A stretch of DNA of 46,429 nt from Rhodospirillaceae bacterium (GTDB lineage: Bacteria > Pseudomonadota > Alphaproteobacteria > SMXQ01), in the NCBI GenBank assembly GCA_947474495.1, contig CANJIM010000017.1:1-46429 (forward strand), read 5' to 3'. The notes beneath the pieces are model-generated. The model saw nothing but the letters and a program-made list of their open reading frames with translations, did no database searches and was not told the DNA's origin. The translations under genes and the position numbers were made by a program. Below are positions 35,098 through 43,773 of this stretch, piece by piece. Positions within the stretch are counted from its first letter, which is position 1. The number at the start of each line of letters is the position of its first letter.

Positions 35098-36873
35098 ATG
35101 ACCTTGGCCGTTGCCGATTTCCGTCGTGCCCGGCTCACCTTGCCGAAGATATGCGGCGCATCGATCTGGCAGCATGCAGTATTGATAGTGGTCGTTCTGA
35201 TGGTTCTGACACCAGTTTTATTCCTGGTGCTCGGCAGCTTCAGCAAGGCACGCATGCCGTCGGAGTTCTCGTTCTGGACGCTGAGTTTCGACAATTACGC
35301 CAAGGTCTGGAGCGATTCGAGCACCTACGGTGTGCTCGCGAACACGTTATGGTTCGCAAGCGGCAGCACCGCTGTGGGGCTGCTCTTGGCCACGGGATTG
35401 GCGTGGCTCGTCGAACGCACTAATCTGCCCTTCAAGATATGGGTCTATGCCGGCGTGCCGATGACGCTCGCCATGCCTGGGATGCTGCAAGCTATGGCAT
35501 GGGTGCTGCTTGCCAGCCCGAGAATCGGGTTCTTCAACAAGATTTTGATGAGCGCGTTTAACTTGGAAAGCGCGCCCTTCAATGTTTACACCCTCAGCGG
35601 GATGATACTTATCGAAGGTCTGCGCATGGTGCCGACGGCATTTCTAATGCTGGTGCCGTTGTTACGGAGCATGGACCCCTCGTTGGAAGAGGCCGCGGCC
35701 ATGTCAGGGGCTCGGCCGACATCAACGCTGCGCAAGATCACGCTGCGCCTGATGGCGCCGGGCCTGATCGCAGTGGCTATTTATCAGTTCACCAGCGCGC
35801 TGGAAGGTTTCGAGGTTCCCGGCATTCTGGGCCTGCCGTCCGGCATTTTTGTCTTCAGCACGAAAATATATAATGCTTTGCATTCCGCATCGTCCTTGCC
35901 CGCTTATGGCGATGCGAACGCGCTCGGTGTGGTCTATCTCGTCATCGCCATCGTTGCGACATATCTCTATAGCCGCGTCATCTCACGATCAGAGCGCTAC
36001 ACCATCATTACCGGCAAAGGCTATCGGCCGAGGATCACCGATCTTGGCGTATGGCGCTGGCCAGCGTTCGGTTTGGTAATGCTGTTTCTCATCGTTTCAA
36101 TCGTCATACCGTTCCTCGTGCTGGCTTACGTGTCGTTCCTACCGTTTCTTCAGGTGCCGTCGGCCAAGGCCTTCGCCACGTTCTCCTGGGCGAATTACCT
36201 CAAGGTCTTCAGCAATGACACTCTTGGAGTCATCCTGCAGAATACCTTCATGGTAACGGTTGCCGTGGCGATCGGCACGATGATCGTCTCCTTCTTAGTT
36301 TCTCTTGTCGTAGTCCACAGCAAGTTCTGGGGATCGAAGCTGCTAGATCAATTTGCCTTCATTCCTCATGCGATCCCAGGCATGGTGATGGGACTGGCTC
36401 TTCTGTGGATGTTCTTGCAGGTTGACAAGATCGGAACGAATCTCTTTGGATCCATTTGGTCGCTCTCGATCGCCTTCGTCATCGGCTACATGGCTTACGG
36501 CACGCGGGTGATGAACTCGGCGATCATGCAGATCCACAAAGATCTCGAAGAGGCCGCGCAAGTCAGCGGCGCCCGGCAATGGCGCGTCATGCTGCGCGTC
36601 TACTGCCCGCTCTTGATGCCGGCCATGGTCGGCGTCTTGATTTGGACGATTTTGCATGTAGTGCGTGCAGCCGGTTTGCCGCTGATGCTGACCGAAGGCC
36701 AGGAGAACACCGTGCTGGCCGCAGCCATATGGAACATGTGGGACGACGGCCTCATCGGCACCGTCGGAGCGATTGGCACGATGTTGATGCTGGTGCTGCT
36801 CGCGTTAACCTTGGTTATGCGGGTGATAGGATTCGGCCGCAGCGTGAAACTGCAGGATGCGTCAAAATCCTGA
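35098..36873 (+). CDS. fused two-domain ABC permease (FbpB-like)
   Basis: A 591-residue inner-membrane protein with two homologous permease halves of about six helices each. Each half has an EAA loop for ATPase contact: EEAAAMSGARPTSTLRK in the first, EEAAQVSGARQWRVMLR in the second. This fused layout is seen in ferric-ion and related importers. AAGGAAGGACC lies before the ATG. The binding protein is two genes upstream, but the ATP-binding subunit is missing from the cluster. A 151-bp gap with strong hairpins separates it from the Rieske gene. Confidence 0.87.
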   Translation: MTLAVADFRRARLTLPKICGASIWQHAVLIVVVLMVLTPVLFLVLGSFSKARMPSEFSFWTLSFDNYAKVWSDSSTYGVLANTLWFASGSTAVGLLLATGLAWLVERTNLPFKIWVYAGVPMTLAMPGMLQAMAWVLLASPRIGFFNKILMSAFNLESAPFNVYTLSGMILIEGLRMVPTAFLMLVPLLRSMDPSLEEAAAMSGARPTSTLRKITLRLMAPGLIAVAIYQFTSALEGFEVPGILGLPSGIFVFSTKIYNALHSASSLPAYGDANALGVVYLVIAIVATYLYSRVISRSERYTIITGKGYRPRITDLGVWRWPAFGLVMLFLIVSIVIPFLVLAYVSFLPFLQVPSAKAFATFSWANYLKVFSNDTLGVILQNTFMVTVAVAIGTMIVSFLVSLVVVHSKFWGSKLLDQFAFIPHAIPGMVMGLALLWMFLQVDKIGTNLFGSIWSLSIAFVIGYMAYGTRVMNSAIMQIHKDLEEAAQVSGARQWRVMLRVYCPLLMPAMVGVLIWTILHVVRAAGLPLMLTEGQENTVLAAAIWNMWDDGLIGTVGAIGTMLMLVLLALTLVMRVIGFGRSVKLQDASKS

Positions 36874-36907
36874 TTTTCTTGGCGAAGTTTCAAGAAGGGA
36901 GGACGTC

Positions 36908-37363
36908 ATGAACGAAGAGTCGGGTCACCCTGTTAAGTATGAGATGAGCGAGGCGGAGCATCTGGCCGCCGAGGCTATGATGCAGCCGTTTTCGTACAAG
37001 AAGCCGGACACGTCGGAGCTCAAGCGCTCGAAGCGGTTCGACCTCGGCAAGACCGACATCGTGCGCGGCGTCATGCAGGTCTGGAAAACGGGCGGTGAAA
37101 CCGACCTACACTATCACGCGCTGACCGACAGCCTGTGGATCGTCATCAAAGGCCGGGCGACGTTCTACGGGCCCGACAACGTGCTGATCGGTGAGTTCGG
37201 CGAGCAAGAAGGCGTCATCATGCCGCGCGGCGCGCGCTACTGGTTCGAGAACAGCGAGGAAGACGACCTCGAAATCCTGCAGGTCGTGTCTTCGTCGGTC
37301 AAAGGCGCCAAGGGCAGCAGCCGCACGATCATCGGGCCGGCGAGACAGGACGGAGCCTGCTAA
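36908..37363 (+). CDS. cupin-domain protein
   Basis: A 151-residue single-cupin protein. The first motif region includes ETDLHYHALTDSLWIVIKG (75-93) and the second GVIMPRGARYWFENSEED. Metal ligands (His and Glu in the first motif) look intact. It may be a ring-modifying enzyme, isomerase or ligand sensor for the aromatic cluster; sequence alone does not say. AAGGGAGGACGTC precedes the ATG. It follows the permease by 34 bp and ends the plus-strand cluster. Confidence 0.75.
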   Translation: MNEESGHPVKYEMSEAEHLAAEAMMQPFSYKKPDTSELKRSKRFDLGKTDIVRGVMQVWKTGGETDLHYHALTDSLWIVIKGRATFYGPDNVLIGEFGEQEGVIMPRGARYWFENSEEDDLEILQVVSSSVKGAKGSSRTIIGPARQDGAC

Positions 37364-37385
37364 GCCAGTTGCTGAGCCGCGCGGA

Positions 37386-38375
37386 TCAGCCGCCGGTGAC
37401 GCTCATGTGACGCGCCAGCGCCGGCTTGTCCTGTCGGCGGTCGATGATGAAGTCATGGCCCTTGGGCTTGCGCGCGATCGCTTCGGCAATGGCGACGTCG
37501 AGCAGCTTGTCGTCGGCGCCGGCGCGCAGCGGGGCGCGCAGATCGGCGGCGTCGTTCTGGCCGAGGCACATGAACAGCGTGCCGGTGCAAGTGAGGCGCA
37601 CGCGGTTGCAGCTTTCGCAGAAGTTGTGCGTCAGCGGCGTGATGAAGCCGATCAGGCCGCCGGTTTCGGCGATTCGCGCATATCGCGCCGGGCCGCCGGT
37701 GCGGAAATCGCTTTCGTCCAGCGTCCAGCGACGCTGCAGACGGGCACGCACCAGCGAGAGCGGCAAATATTGATCGGTGCGATCCTGGTCGATCTCGCCG
37801 AGCGGCATGGTTTCGATCAGCGTCAGGGTGAAGCCTTCGCGGCCGCACCAGGCGATCATCTCGTCGTACTCGTCTTCGTTGACGCCCTTGAGCGCCACGG
37901 CATTGATCTTGACCTTGAGACCGGCTTCTTTTGCGGCGCGCAAGCCGTCCATCACGACGGCGAGATCGCCGCGCCGCGTAATGTCACGGAAGCGCTGCGG
38001 ATCGAGCGAATCGACGGAGACGTTGACGCGCCTGACGCCGGCGCGCACGAGATCGTCGGCGTATTTGGCGAGCTGCGAGCCGTTGGTCGTCAAGGTGAGT
38101 TCTTCCAATGCGCCGGTCTTAAGGTGGCGGCCTAGCGAATTGACCAGGCTCATGATGTTCTTGCGCACCAGCGGTTCGCCGCCGGTGAGGCGCAGCTTCT
38201 TTACGCCGTGGCGCACGAAGGCGCTGCACAGGCGGTCGAGTTCCTCCAACGTCAGCACGTCGGTTTTGGGCAGAAAGGTCATGTCTTCGGCCATGCAGTA
38301 GACGCAGCGAAAATCGCAGCGGTCTGTCACGGAGACACGGAGATAGCTGATATGGCGGCCGAACGGATCGATCAT
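37386..38375 (-). CDS. moaA: GTP 3',8-cyclase MoaA
   Basis: A radical-SAM enzyme that starts molybdenum cofactor synthesis. The N-terminal 4Fe-4S cluster binds to CDFRCVYC (Cys20, Cys24, Cys27) and the C-terminal cluster to [13 protein letters not shown] plus a later Cys (CxxC-x13-C). The conserved C-terminal GG is present. Length 329 aa is normal. It stands alone, with no other moa genes nearby. The cupin and MoaA genes converge with a 22-bp gap. Confidence 0.95.
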   Translation of the reverse strand: MIDPFGRHISYLRVSVTDRCDFRCVYCMAEDMTFLPKTDVLTLEELDRLCSAFVRHGVKKLRLTGGEPLVRKNIMSLVNSLGRHLKTGALEELTLTTNGSQLAKYADDLVRAGVRRVNVSVDSLDPQRFRDITRRGDLAVVMDGLRAAKEAGLKVKINAVALKGVNEDEYDEMIAWCGREGFTLTLIETMPLGEIDQDRTDQYLPLSLVRARLQRRWTLDESDFRTGGPARYARIAETGGLIGFITPLTHNFCESCNRVRLTCTGTLFMCLGQNDAADLRAPLRAGADDKLLDVAIAEAIARKPKGHDFIIDRRQDKPALARHMSVTGG

Positions 38376-38459
38376 GACCGTTATATTAGAACGGATACGT
38401 CCGACTTCAAATGCACGTTTGCGCGAAGCCTTTGCCGTAAAACGGCAAAATCGGCGTTT

Positions 38460-40118
38460 TCACGCCAAATTGTAGCCGTCGATAATCTTGACGGGCTTGG
38501 CCAAGGGCAACGTCAGGGTAAAGCGCGAGCCGCGGCTGGGGGAGCTTTCCACCGTCAAATCGCCGCCCATGAGCTGAGCCAGATGGCGCGAGACGCTGAG
38601 GCCAAGGCCTGTGCCTTCGGGACGCTGGCTCATGACGTCGGCCTTGACCTGATAGAAGCGCTCGAAGACCCGATCCAGCTCGGCGTCCGGAATGCCGATA
38701 CCGGTATCCCATACGGTGATGGCGAGACGGCCGTCGGCATATTCGCGGGTGTCGATGCCGATCGAGCCGCCGTCGGGGGTGAATTTGACAGCATTGTTCA
38801 GCAGATTGACGGGAATCTGCCTAGTGCGCAGCCGGTCGGCGAGAATCGTCCAATGATCGGCGATGTCGACGGCGTCGATATTCAGGCACTTTTCTGCTGC
38901 GCGCATGGCGATTAAGGCTTTCGCTTCCGACATCAATTCACGGGCACGCACTGGCGCGACACTAATCGTTAGGGTCTGCGTCTCGATGTTTGCCGTGTCG
39001 AGAATATCGCTGATGATGGCGAGCAGGTGTCCGCCGGCTTTGTGAATGTCGCTGAAGTAATCGACGTAAGGATCGCTCAGCGGTCCAAGCACACGCTGAA
39101 TGGCGGCGTCGGAAAATCCGATGATGGCGTTGAGTGGCGTGCGCAGCTCATGGCTCATCATGGCGAGAAATTCGATCTTGGCGCGTTCGGCGGCGCGCGC
39201 GTCCTCCAGAGCGAGATCGAGTTGCGCGTTGCGCGCCGTCAGTGATTGCATCGCCTTGGCGAGCTCGGCTGAGGTTTGACGCTCAGCATTTTCTGCGATC
39301 TGCTGGCGCGTCACGTCCGTACCCGTGCCGCGGTAGCCGAGAAATTTTCCGCTGGCGTCATCGAACACCGGTACGCCACTGAGGTGGATCGAGCGCAATA
39401 AGCCTTTTTCATCCGGCATGACAAATAGCGCCTGGCGGAACGGCAAGTGACGCTGCAGCAACTCCTTCGGCGCCTCATGATCGACGGCGGCGAATTGACC
39501 GAGGCTTATCAGGTGGCGGCCTTTCAAAGCGTACGGCGGCAGGCCAATTGTCTCCGCGATCCGCGCCGATACGAAGGTGAGATTGAGATTGCCGTCAGTC
39601 GCCCAGATCTAATCAGAGGCGGAGCGCACGACATCCTGGAGCTACGTTTCCATCTGGCCGGCACGTTGCGCCGCCTGATTGAGCGGTGTCACATCCGTGA
39701 AGCTGCCGCCGAAGCCAACAATTTCACCAGTTGCGTCCTGCAAGGGAAAGTGGCGGCCGACGAACGTCCGGTTAGCGCCCCCGATATCGATGGTTTCCTG
39801 GGTTTCGATCGGCCGGCGCGCGAGATAGAGCCGTTCGATAATGCGCATCAGGGCGACGGGAGTTTCATCAATTGCCTGCGCTTCGGCAGGCAATTCAAAC
39901 AGAGCGCGGGCGATTTGCGCGAACGCAGGATTGGCATAGACGATATTGCCAGCGGCGTCAGCGGCGTCAGTGGCGTATGCTGGCGATAGGCGTTAGCAGA
40001 GTCCGCGCAATAGGTCGCTCTGCGGATCATTGCCGATCTGGCCGATGGCGATATGAGGCGGTGGCGGCTCGGACGGGGGGAGCGGAATGGAGGCCGCGCC
40101 TGGCGTCTTCTTACCCAT
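38460..40118 (-). pseudogene. PAS-PAS histidine kinase with three in-frame stops
   Basis: One frame of 553 codons from ATG 40118 to TGA 38460 is broken by TAA 39995-39993, TAG 39644-39642 and TAG 39611-39609, without any frameshift. The pieces read as a coherent kinase. The first PAS domain has ATDAAGNIVYANPAFAQI. The second starts LQDVVRSASD, where a stop sits at the position usually Trp, then IWATDGNLNLTFVSARI. A HisKA with FLAMMSHELRTPLNAIIGF and an HATPase with NLLNNAVKFTPDGG, DTGIGI and GTGLGLSVSRHL follow. If translated from ATG 39527, only the second half of the second PAS plus the catalytic core would be made. Confidence 0.8.
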
Positions 40119-40196
40119 GGATTTCGACTTAGGCGGGGTCATGCAAGGCCCCGTGCCGTTCGCCGCAAATGCCGATGTAATGCGCAGTGACCGTTA

Positions 40197-40406
40197 CTAA
40201 GAATGTGGGCAGAGGCATGCGAACGGCGGCGTGAAGATGCGCTGCAAGACGCGACCAGCAGAGCCGGCCCCGCGTTTCCGCTCAACATATTCTTTCCCCG
40301 GCTTCAGCAACCACTCATGGCCTAAGATCGGCCACATCAACGGAATTTGCGACAATTTATAGATGTGCCCAGAACCGTTCAAGCGCAGGGGTTGCAGAGC
40401 GGCCAT
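40197..40406 (-). CDS. hypothetical 69-aa protein
   Basis: An open frame of 69 residues (opening MAALQPLRLNGSGHIYKLSQ) with balanced composition, ending in tandem stops TAG TAA. It fills the gap between the DUF3553 gene and the kinase pseudogene. It has no strong ribosome site and no family I recognise. Some of the C-terminal residues (FTPPFACLCPHS) look non-coding. It may be an unrelated open stretch. Confidence 0.3.
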   Translation of the reverse strand: MAALQPLRLNGSGHIYKLSQIPLMWPILGHEWLLKPGKEYVERKRGAGSAGRVLQRIFTPPFACLCPHS

Positions 40407-40432
40407 GATTTTTGGACATTAACCAATTCATC

Positions 40433-40621
40433 TTAGCTGATGTCATCAAGACGCATGGGCACAAGGTTAATAACGGCGGCGTTGATCAGCTGTTTGCCGA
40501 CGTTCTCGAAATTAACGGTAATGCGCATGCCGATAGCCGATTGAATCTGGCCTATTCCCCATTCCGGATGATCGGGGTGGCGGACGTAGGTTCCAGGGGT
40601 GAGATCGGCGGCATTGGACAT
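40433..40621 (-). CDS. DUF3553 protein
   Basis: A 62-residue protein with the DUF3553 pattern: TPGTYVRHPDHPEWGIGQIQ, then RITVNFENVGKQ. This small beta-rich domain resembles the SH3-like module that follows UvrD-type helicases and often stands beside chpT in Rhodospirillales, divergently as here. Its function is unknown. Complete and apparently intact, unlike its neighbour chpT. Confidence 0.72.
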   Translation of the reverse strand: MSNAADLTPGTYVRHPDHPEWGIGQIQSAIGMRITVNFENVGKQLINAAVINLVPMRLDDIS

Positions 40622-40797
40622 CGTTGGATTAGCTCTTAAACATCATCAGTCTGACAGTCGCGGGCTGGTTGGCGTTTTTGCTTAGGCTGTTGTCATTCGC
40701 CGGTGGCTGCGGCAGTTTAGACCGTCGCGTCGGGTCTCGCCCGAAAAATGGCGGCTCAGTTCATCGACGAAGGAGGCGGCTTTGTGCCGCCGGTGAC

Positions 40798-41448
40798 ATG
40801 GATCAGCGTATTGAACCCCGGCTGTTCGAACTGCTCAATGCCCGGCTGTGCCACAATCTCATCAGCCCTGTCAGTGCCATCAACAATGGCATTGAGCTGA
40901 TCTTAGAACTTGCAGACGATCCTGGCGGTGAGGCATTGGGATTGGTCGCCACGAGCGCCAAGGAAACGGCGCGCCAATTGCAATTTTTCCGCTTGGCCTT
41001 TGGCTCAGTCCGTTTGCCCTCTGGCGCCGATGCCGGATTGGCTTAAGCGCGGGCCGCCATGCTGGATTGGCCCTTTGGCGATCGGATCGCTGTTGTATGG
41101 CCGGAGGGGGGGGCTTCTCTCCCCATCCCGCGCATCGGCGCTAAATTGATGCTGCTGTTGGGTTTGGTCGCGCTTGATTGCTTGGGCGGCGCCGGGCAGC
41201 TCATCTTCTCGTCGCAGGCGACAGCCGATGGATTGTTGTGGAGATCGAAGGCGATGGGAGAGCGGGCAGCCCTGGCGGCTGATATGGCCGCGGCGTTATC
41301 CGGGCAGGCGGGGGTGGGGGATTTGAGCGCGAAAACGGCGCCGGCTGCTTATGCCATGGTGCTGGCGGAGGGCTTGGGCGCACGGATATCGAGCATGGCG
41401 GCGCCCGAGATGATCAGGCAGGAGTGCCTGATCCCGGCGACAAGCTAA
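40798..41448 (+). pseudogene. chpT: histidine phosphotransferase ChpT interrupted by in-frame TAA
   Basis: The frame from ATG 40798 encodes the ChpT dimerisation/HPt part (FELLNARLCHNLISPVSAIN, with the phospho-accepting His in RLCHNLISP). It stops at TAA 41044-41046 (codon 83). The same frame continues as ARAAMLDWPFGDRIAVVWP and then DLSAKTAPAAYAMVLAEGLG, the degenerate ATPase-like C-terminal half of ChpT. It ends at TAA 41446. So the only break is one nonsense codon. ChpT passes phosphate from CckA to CtrA and is essential in many alphaproteobacteria, so truncation would be a strong phenotype. The first 82 residues keep the helical hairpin that bears the His. Confidence 0.8.
41412..41433. 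other. perfect hairpin with GGAG loop at the chpT 3' end
   Basis: GATCAGGCA / TGCCTGATC (9 bp) closes on the tetraloop GGAG. It is inside the last codons of chpT and 30 bases from the ctrA stop on the other strand. No T-run follows on either strand. A GGA in a hairpin loop is the CsrA-binding pattern, and csrA is encoded 2 kb away, but this is inference. Confidence 0.4.
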
Positions 41449-41462
41449 AAACTGCTGAACGC

Positions 41463-42188
41463 TTAGACGGGGGCGACCACGCTGTCCGTGCCCGTGGCGA
41501 GGTGCGGATCTTCATTGGGATCGCGCAGCACGTAACCACGGCCCCAAACGGTCTCGATGTAGTTGTCGCCGCTCGTCGCGGTGGCCAATTTCTTGCGCAG
41601 CTTGCAAATGAAGACGTCGATGATCTTCAGCTTAGGCTCGTCCATGCCGGCATAGAGATGGTTGAGGAACATCTCCTTGGCCAGTGTCGTGCCCTTGCGT
41701 AGCGAGAGAAGCTCAAGGATGCCGTATTCCTTGCCGGTCAGATGAAGCGGCTGATTGTCCACTTCGACCGTACGGGCGTCGAGATTGACGACGAGGCGGC
41801 CAGTACGGATGACCGATTCGCAATGGCCCTTGGAGCGGCGGATAATGGCGTGGATGCGGGCGATCAACTCGCCTTTGTCGAACGGCTTGGTCAGATAATC
41901 GTCGGCGCCGAAGCCGAGGCCTTTAATCTTTTTGTCGGGTTCGGTGAGGCCGGACATAATCAACACCGGGGTGTTGATGCGAGCGGCGCGCAAGCGGCGC
42001 AGGACTTCATAGCCGTCGATATCCGGCAGCATGAGATCAAGGAGCATGAGATCGTAATCGTACAGCTTGCCGATCTCGAGGCCATCTTCGCCAATATCTG
42101 TGTAATCAACGACGAAACCTTCCGACTTCAGCATCAATTCGATGCTCTTCGCCGTGGCGCTATCGTCCTCAATCAGCAAAACACGCAT
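41463..42188 (-). CDS. ctrA: cell-cycle response regulator CtrA
   Basis: OmpR-type master regulator of alphaproteobacterial cell cycle and motility, 241 residues. The receiver has the acidic pair EDD (7-9), phospho-acceptor Asp51 ([14 protein letters not shown]) and Lys101 (YLTKPFDKG). The C-terminal winged helix includes [12 protein letters not shown] and [11 protein letters not shown]. Its sequence is intact and typical, in contrast to chpT and cckA here. ATG 42188 follows GGGGATCC. It is divergent from dksA and convergent with chpT. Confidence 0.95.
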   Translation of the reverse strand: MRVLLIEDDSATAKSIELMLKSEGFVVDYTDIGEDGLEIGKLYDYDLMLLDLMLPDIDGYEVLRRLRAARINTPVLIMSGLTEPDKKIKGLGFGADDYLTKPFDKGELIARIHAIIRRSKGHCESVIRTGRLVVNLDARTVEVDNQPLHLTGKEYGILELLSLRKGTTLAKEMFLNHLYAGMDEPKLKIIDVFICKLRKKLATATSGDNYIETVWGRGYVLRDPNEDPHLATGTDSVVAPV

Positions 42189-42600
42189 GACCGGATCCCC
42201 GCAATTTCTTCGGTGGGCCTTAACCATAGAAGTCATTATGGGGGGGGGGCAAGTTAACAAAACCTTTACTTAAAGCTTCCTCAAAGGCCGATTTTTATGG
42301 GCTTTCTCGTGAAGCGCCTGTGGGCCTGATTGGCAAAATTCGGTCCTGGCTTCAGTGAATTTTAAGCAGTTAACGACATTATGGGGTCGTGCCGGTTGGG
42401 CCGCCGTTGAACTGGCCAAATACGGCCCGCGCGTCTGATTGGCTGCCCAGGCCTGCTCGGTTCCCGGCCCTGCCCCAACAAGCTATTGAAATTAATAGAT
42501 AAATTTGCTGCAGCCCAAAGCGCCCCGGCCTTGCCGTGACGCCCGCGTCTCCATATACTCCGCGCGCTTTACTGCGCTTGTTCCTGGGGTGGTGTTCGAG
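42189..42600. promoter_or_regulatory. ctrA-dksA divergent intergenic region
   Basis: A 412-bp region with no gene. On the ctrA side it has TTAACCAT (42220-42227), identical to a known Caulobacter CtrA half-site, the G10 tract (42240-42249), GTTAAC at 42253-42258 and TTAAGCAGTTAAC near 42362-42374. These TTAA half-sites fit CtrA autoregulation, though none is a full TTAA-N7-TTAA. No clear -35/-10 pair is assigned for dksA. Confidence 0.5.
42240..42249. repeat. G10 homopolymer in the ctrA leader
   Basis: Ten consecutive G on the plus strand (C10 on the ctrA strand), about 52 bases before the ctrA start. Such tracts slip during replication and can tune expression; they also cause sequencing-length errors. 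Confidence 0.85.
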
Positions 42601-43017
42601 ATGTCCGTGACGTTGTCTCCCGATTACCGGCCGTCCGATGACGAGCCGTTCATGAGTCCGAAGCAGCGCGAGTATTTCCGCCGCAAGCTGCTGGCCTGGA
42701 AAGAAGAGCTGCTCTCCGAATCGACAGAAACCCTCCTGCATCTGCAAGAGGGCGGTTTCCGCGAGCCCGATCTCGCCGACCGGGCGTCGCTTGAAACAGA
42801 CCGCTCGCTCGAGTTGCGCACGCGCGACCGGGCCCGCAAGCTCGTTTCCAAGATCGACGAGGCTTTGGAGCGGGTCGACGATGGCAGTTACGGTTACTGC
42901 GTCGAGACCGGCGAGCCGATCAGCTTGCGCCGGCTCGAAGCCCGCCCTATCGCCACTTTGAGCGTCGAGGCCCAGGAGCGCCACGAGCGTCTCGAACGGA
43001 CCCGTCGCGACGATTAA
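42601..43017 (+). CDS. dksA: DksA-type RNA polymerase regulator with one cysteine
   Basis: A 138-residue DksA/TraR-family protein: coiled-coil region (about 20-95, with RDRARKLVSKIDEALERVDDG) and a C-terminal globule YGYCVETGEPISLRRLEARP. Only Cys100 is left of the four zinc Cys, so it is the Cys-poor form known from alphaproteobacteria, which works without a full zinc site. It binds RNA polymerase with ppGpp to control stable RNA and amino-acid genes. Divergent from ctrA. Confidence 0.9.
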   Translation: MSVTLSPDYRPSDDEPFMSPKQREYFRRKLLAWKEELLSESTETLLHLQEGGFREPDLADRASLETDRSLELRTRDRARKLVSKIDEALERVDDGSYGYCVETGEPISLRRLEARPIATLSVEAQERHERLERTRRDD

Positions 43018-43187
43018 ATCGAAGCGCTCGCTGTACGAATCGAAAAGGCCCCCATCTTGCTCAGGGCTCGCCGTGGCTTTGACGGCCTGGGCGTCGGTCG
43101 GTCGATGCGGAGTCTGTCGGTCGGGCAAAGCAATCCCCGTTCATGCGCCTCATGGGCGCGGCGCCGGATGCGGCCGGGCAGAAGCCT

Positions 43188-43220
43188 CACGAGCAGACTC
43201 GTGCAATATGCTTAATTTTT
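43188..43220 (+). terminator. hairpin with T-run downstream of dksA
   Basis: CACGAG / CTCGTG (6 bp, CAGA loop) followed by CAATATGCTTAATTTTT. It is 170 bases after the dksA stop. The stem is short and the T-run is displaced by 12 bases, so it is a weak candidate. Confidence 0.4.
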
Positions 43221-43226
43221 AGTTAA
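43212..43226. promoter_or_regulatory. perfect CtrA box TTAA-N7-TTAA
   Basis: TTAATTTTTAGTTAA has the exact CtrA full-site spacing of 7. It lies between the 3' ends of dksA and csrA, not at an obvious promoter. The AT-rich context makes chance possible. Confidence 0.45.
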
Positions 43227-43271
43227 AGGCCTGAAAGCGCGGCGAAAATAACGGCTGTCCTGCAGCTGGCC

Positions 43272-43514
43272 CTAGTCGCCCTTGGGCGGCTTGACGAGGC
43301 TGGGCAGGTCGAGCCCTTCGGCGGGCAGGTCGGTTGCACCCGCGGCCTTGTTCTCTTCCTTGATGCGCTCATGGATTTCGCGCCGCAGGACCGAAACTTC
43401 GGGCGGAAAGACAAAGCCGAGCTTGATGGATTTGCCGCGGACCTCGACGACGGTGACCTCGATCGTGTCGTTAATGACGACCGATTCGCCCACCTTACGC
43501 GTCAGATACAGCAT
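43272..43514 (-). CDS. csrA: carbon storage regulator CsrA
   Basis: An 80-residue RNA-binding repressor of translation. The opening [20 protein letters not shown] and the GKSIKLGF strand are typical, and REIHERI follows. The C-terminal tail (about 52-80) is longer than in the 61-aa E. coli protein. GGAGAACCA precedes the ATG. CsrA in alphaproteobacteria is often encoded with flagellar genes and controls flagellin; here the neighbouring flagellar gene survives only as the FlgB fragment at 43774. Confidence 0.92.
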   Translation of the reverse strand: MLYLTRKVGESVVINDTIEVTVVEVRGKSIKLGFVFPPEVSVLRREIHERIKEENKAAGATDLPAEGLDLPSLVKPPKGD

Positions 43515-43773
43515 TGGTTCTCCTTCGCCATCCTGGCGCCCGTGGCGTTTCGCCCACCTGGCCATCCTTGCTGGGGTAGGGGAAGGGTCCCCCGGGGCCG
43601 TGCGGAGATTAGCCTCCTTTACTCTATTTTAACAGTGGCCCTGCATTATTTGCCCATCGCCGCCCCGGTCGGCCCCTTTCAGGCAAAGGCCGGGCCAAGC
43701 GGCAGCTGCTGCAGCCGAAGGCTTCACCTGGGTTTTAAACGATGGATTTAATAAAATTCCGCTGTTCTCGGCC

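Noticed and set aside
38425-38466. Rho-independent terminator for the kinase pseudogene
   Set aside because: Two small stems exist (TTTGCCGT/ACGGCAAA and GGCGT/ACGCC) but neither has a proper T-run in the right place on the minus strand.
28317-41448. Genome-wide recoding of TAG as a sense codon to explain premature stops
   Set aside because: TAG is the normal terminal stop of several intact genes here (NRDE at 1032, radC at 7508, sfsA at 9114, the Bug gene at 9951, the dienelactone hydrolase, both holin-region genes), and two of the premature stops are TAA.
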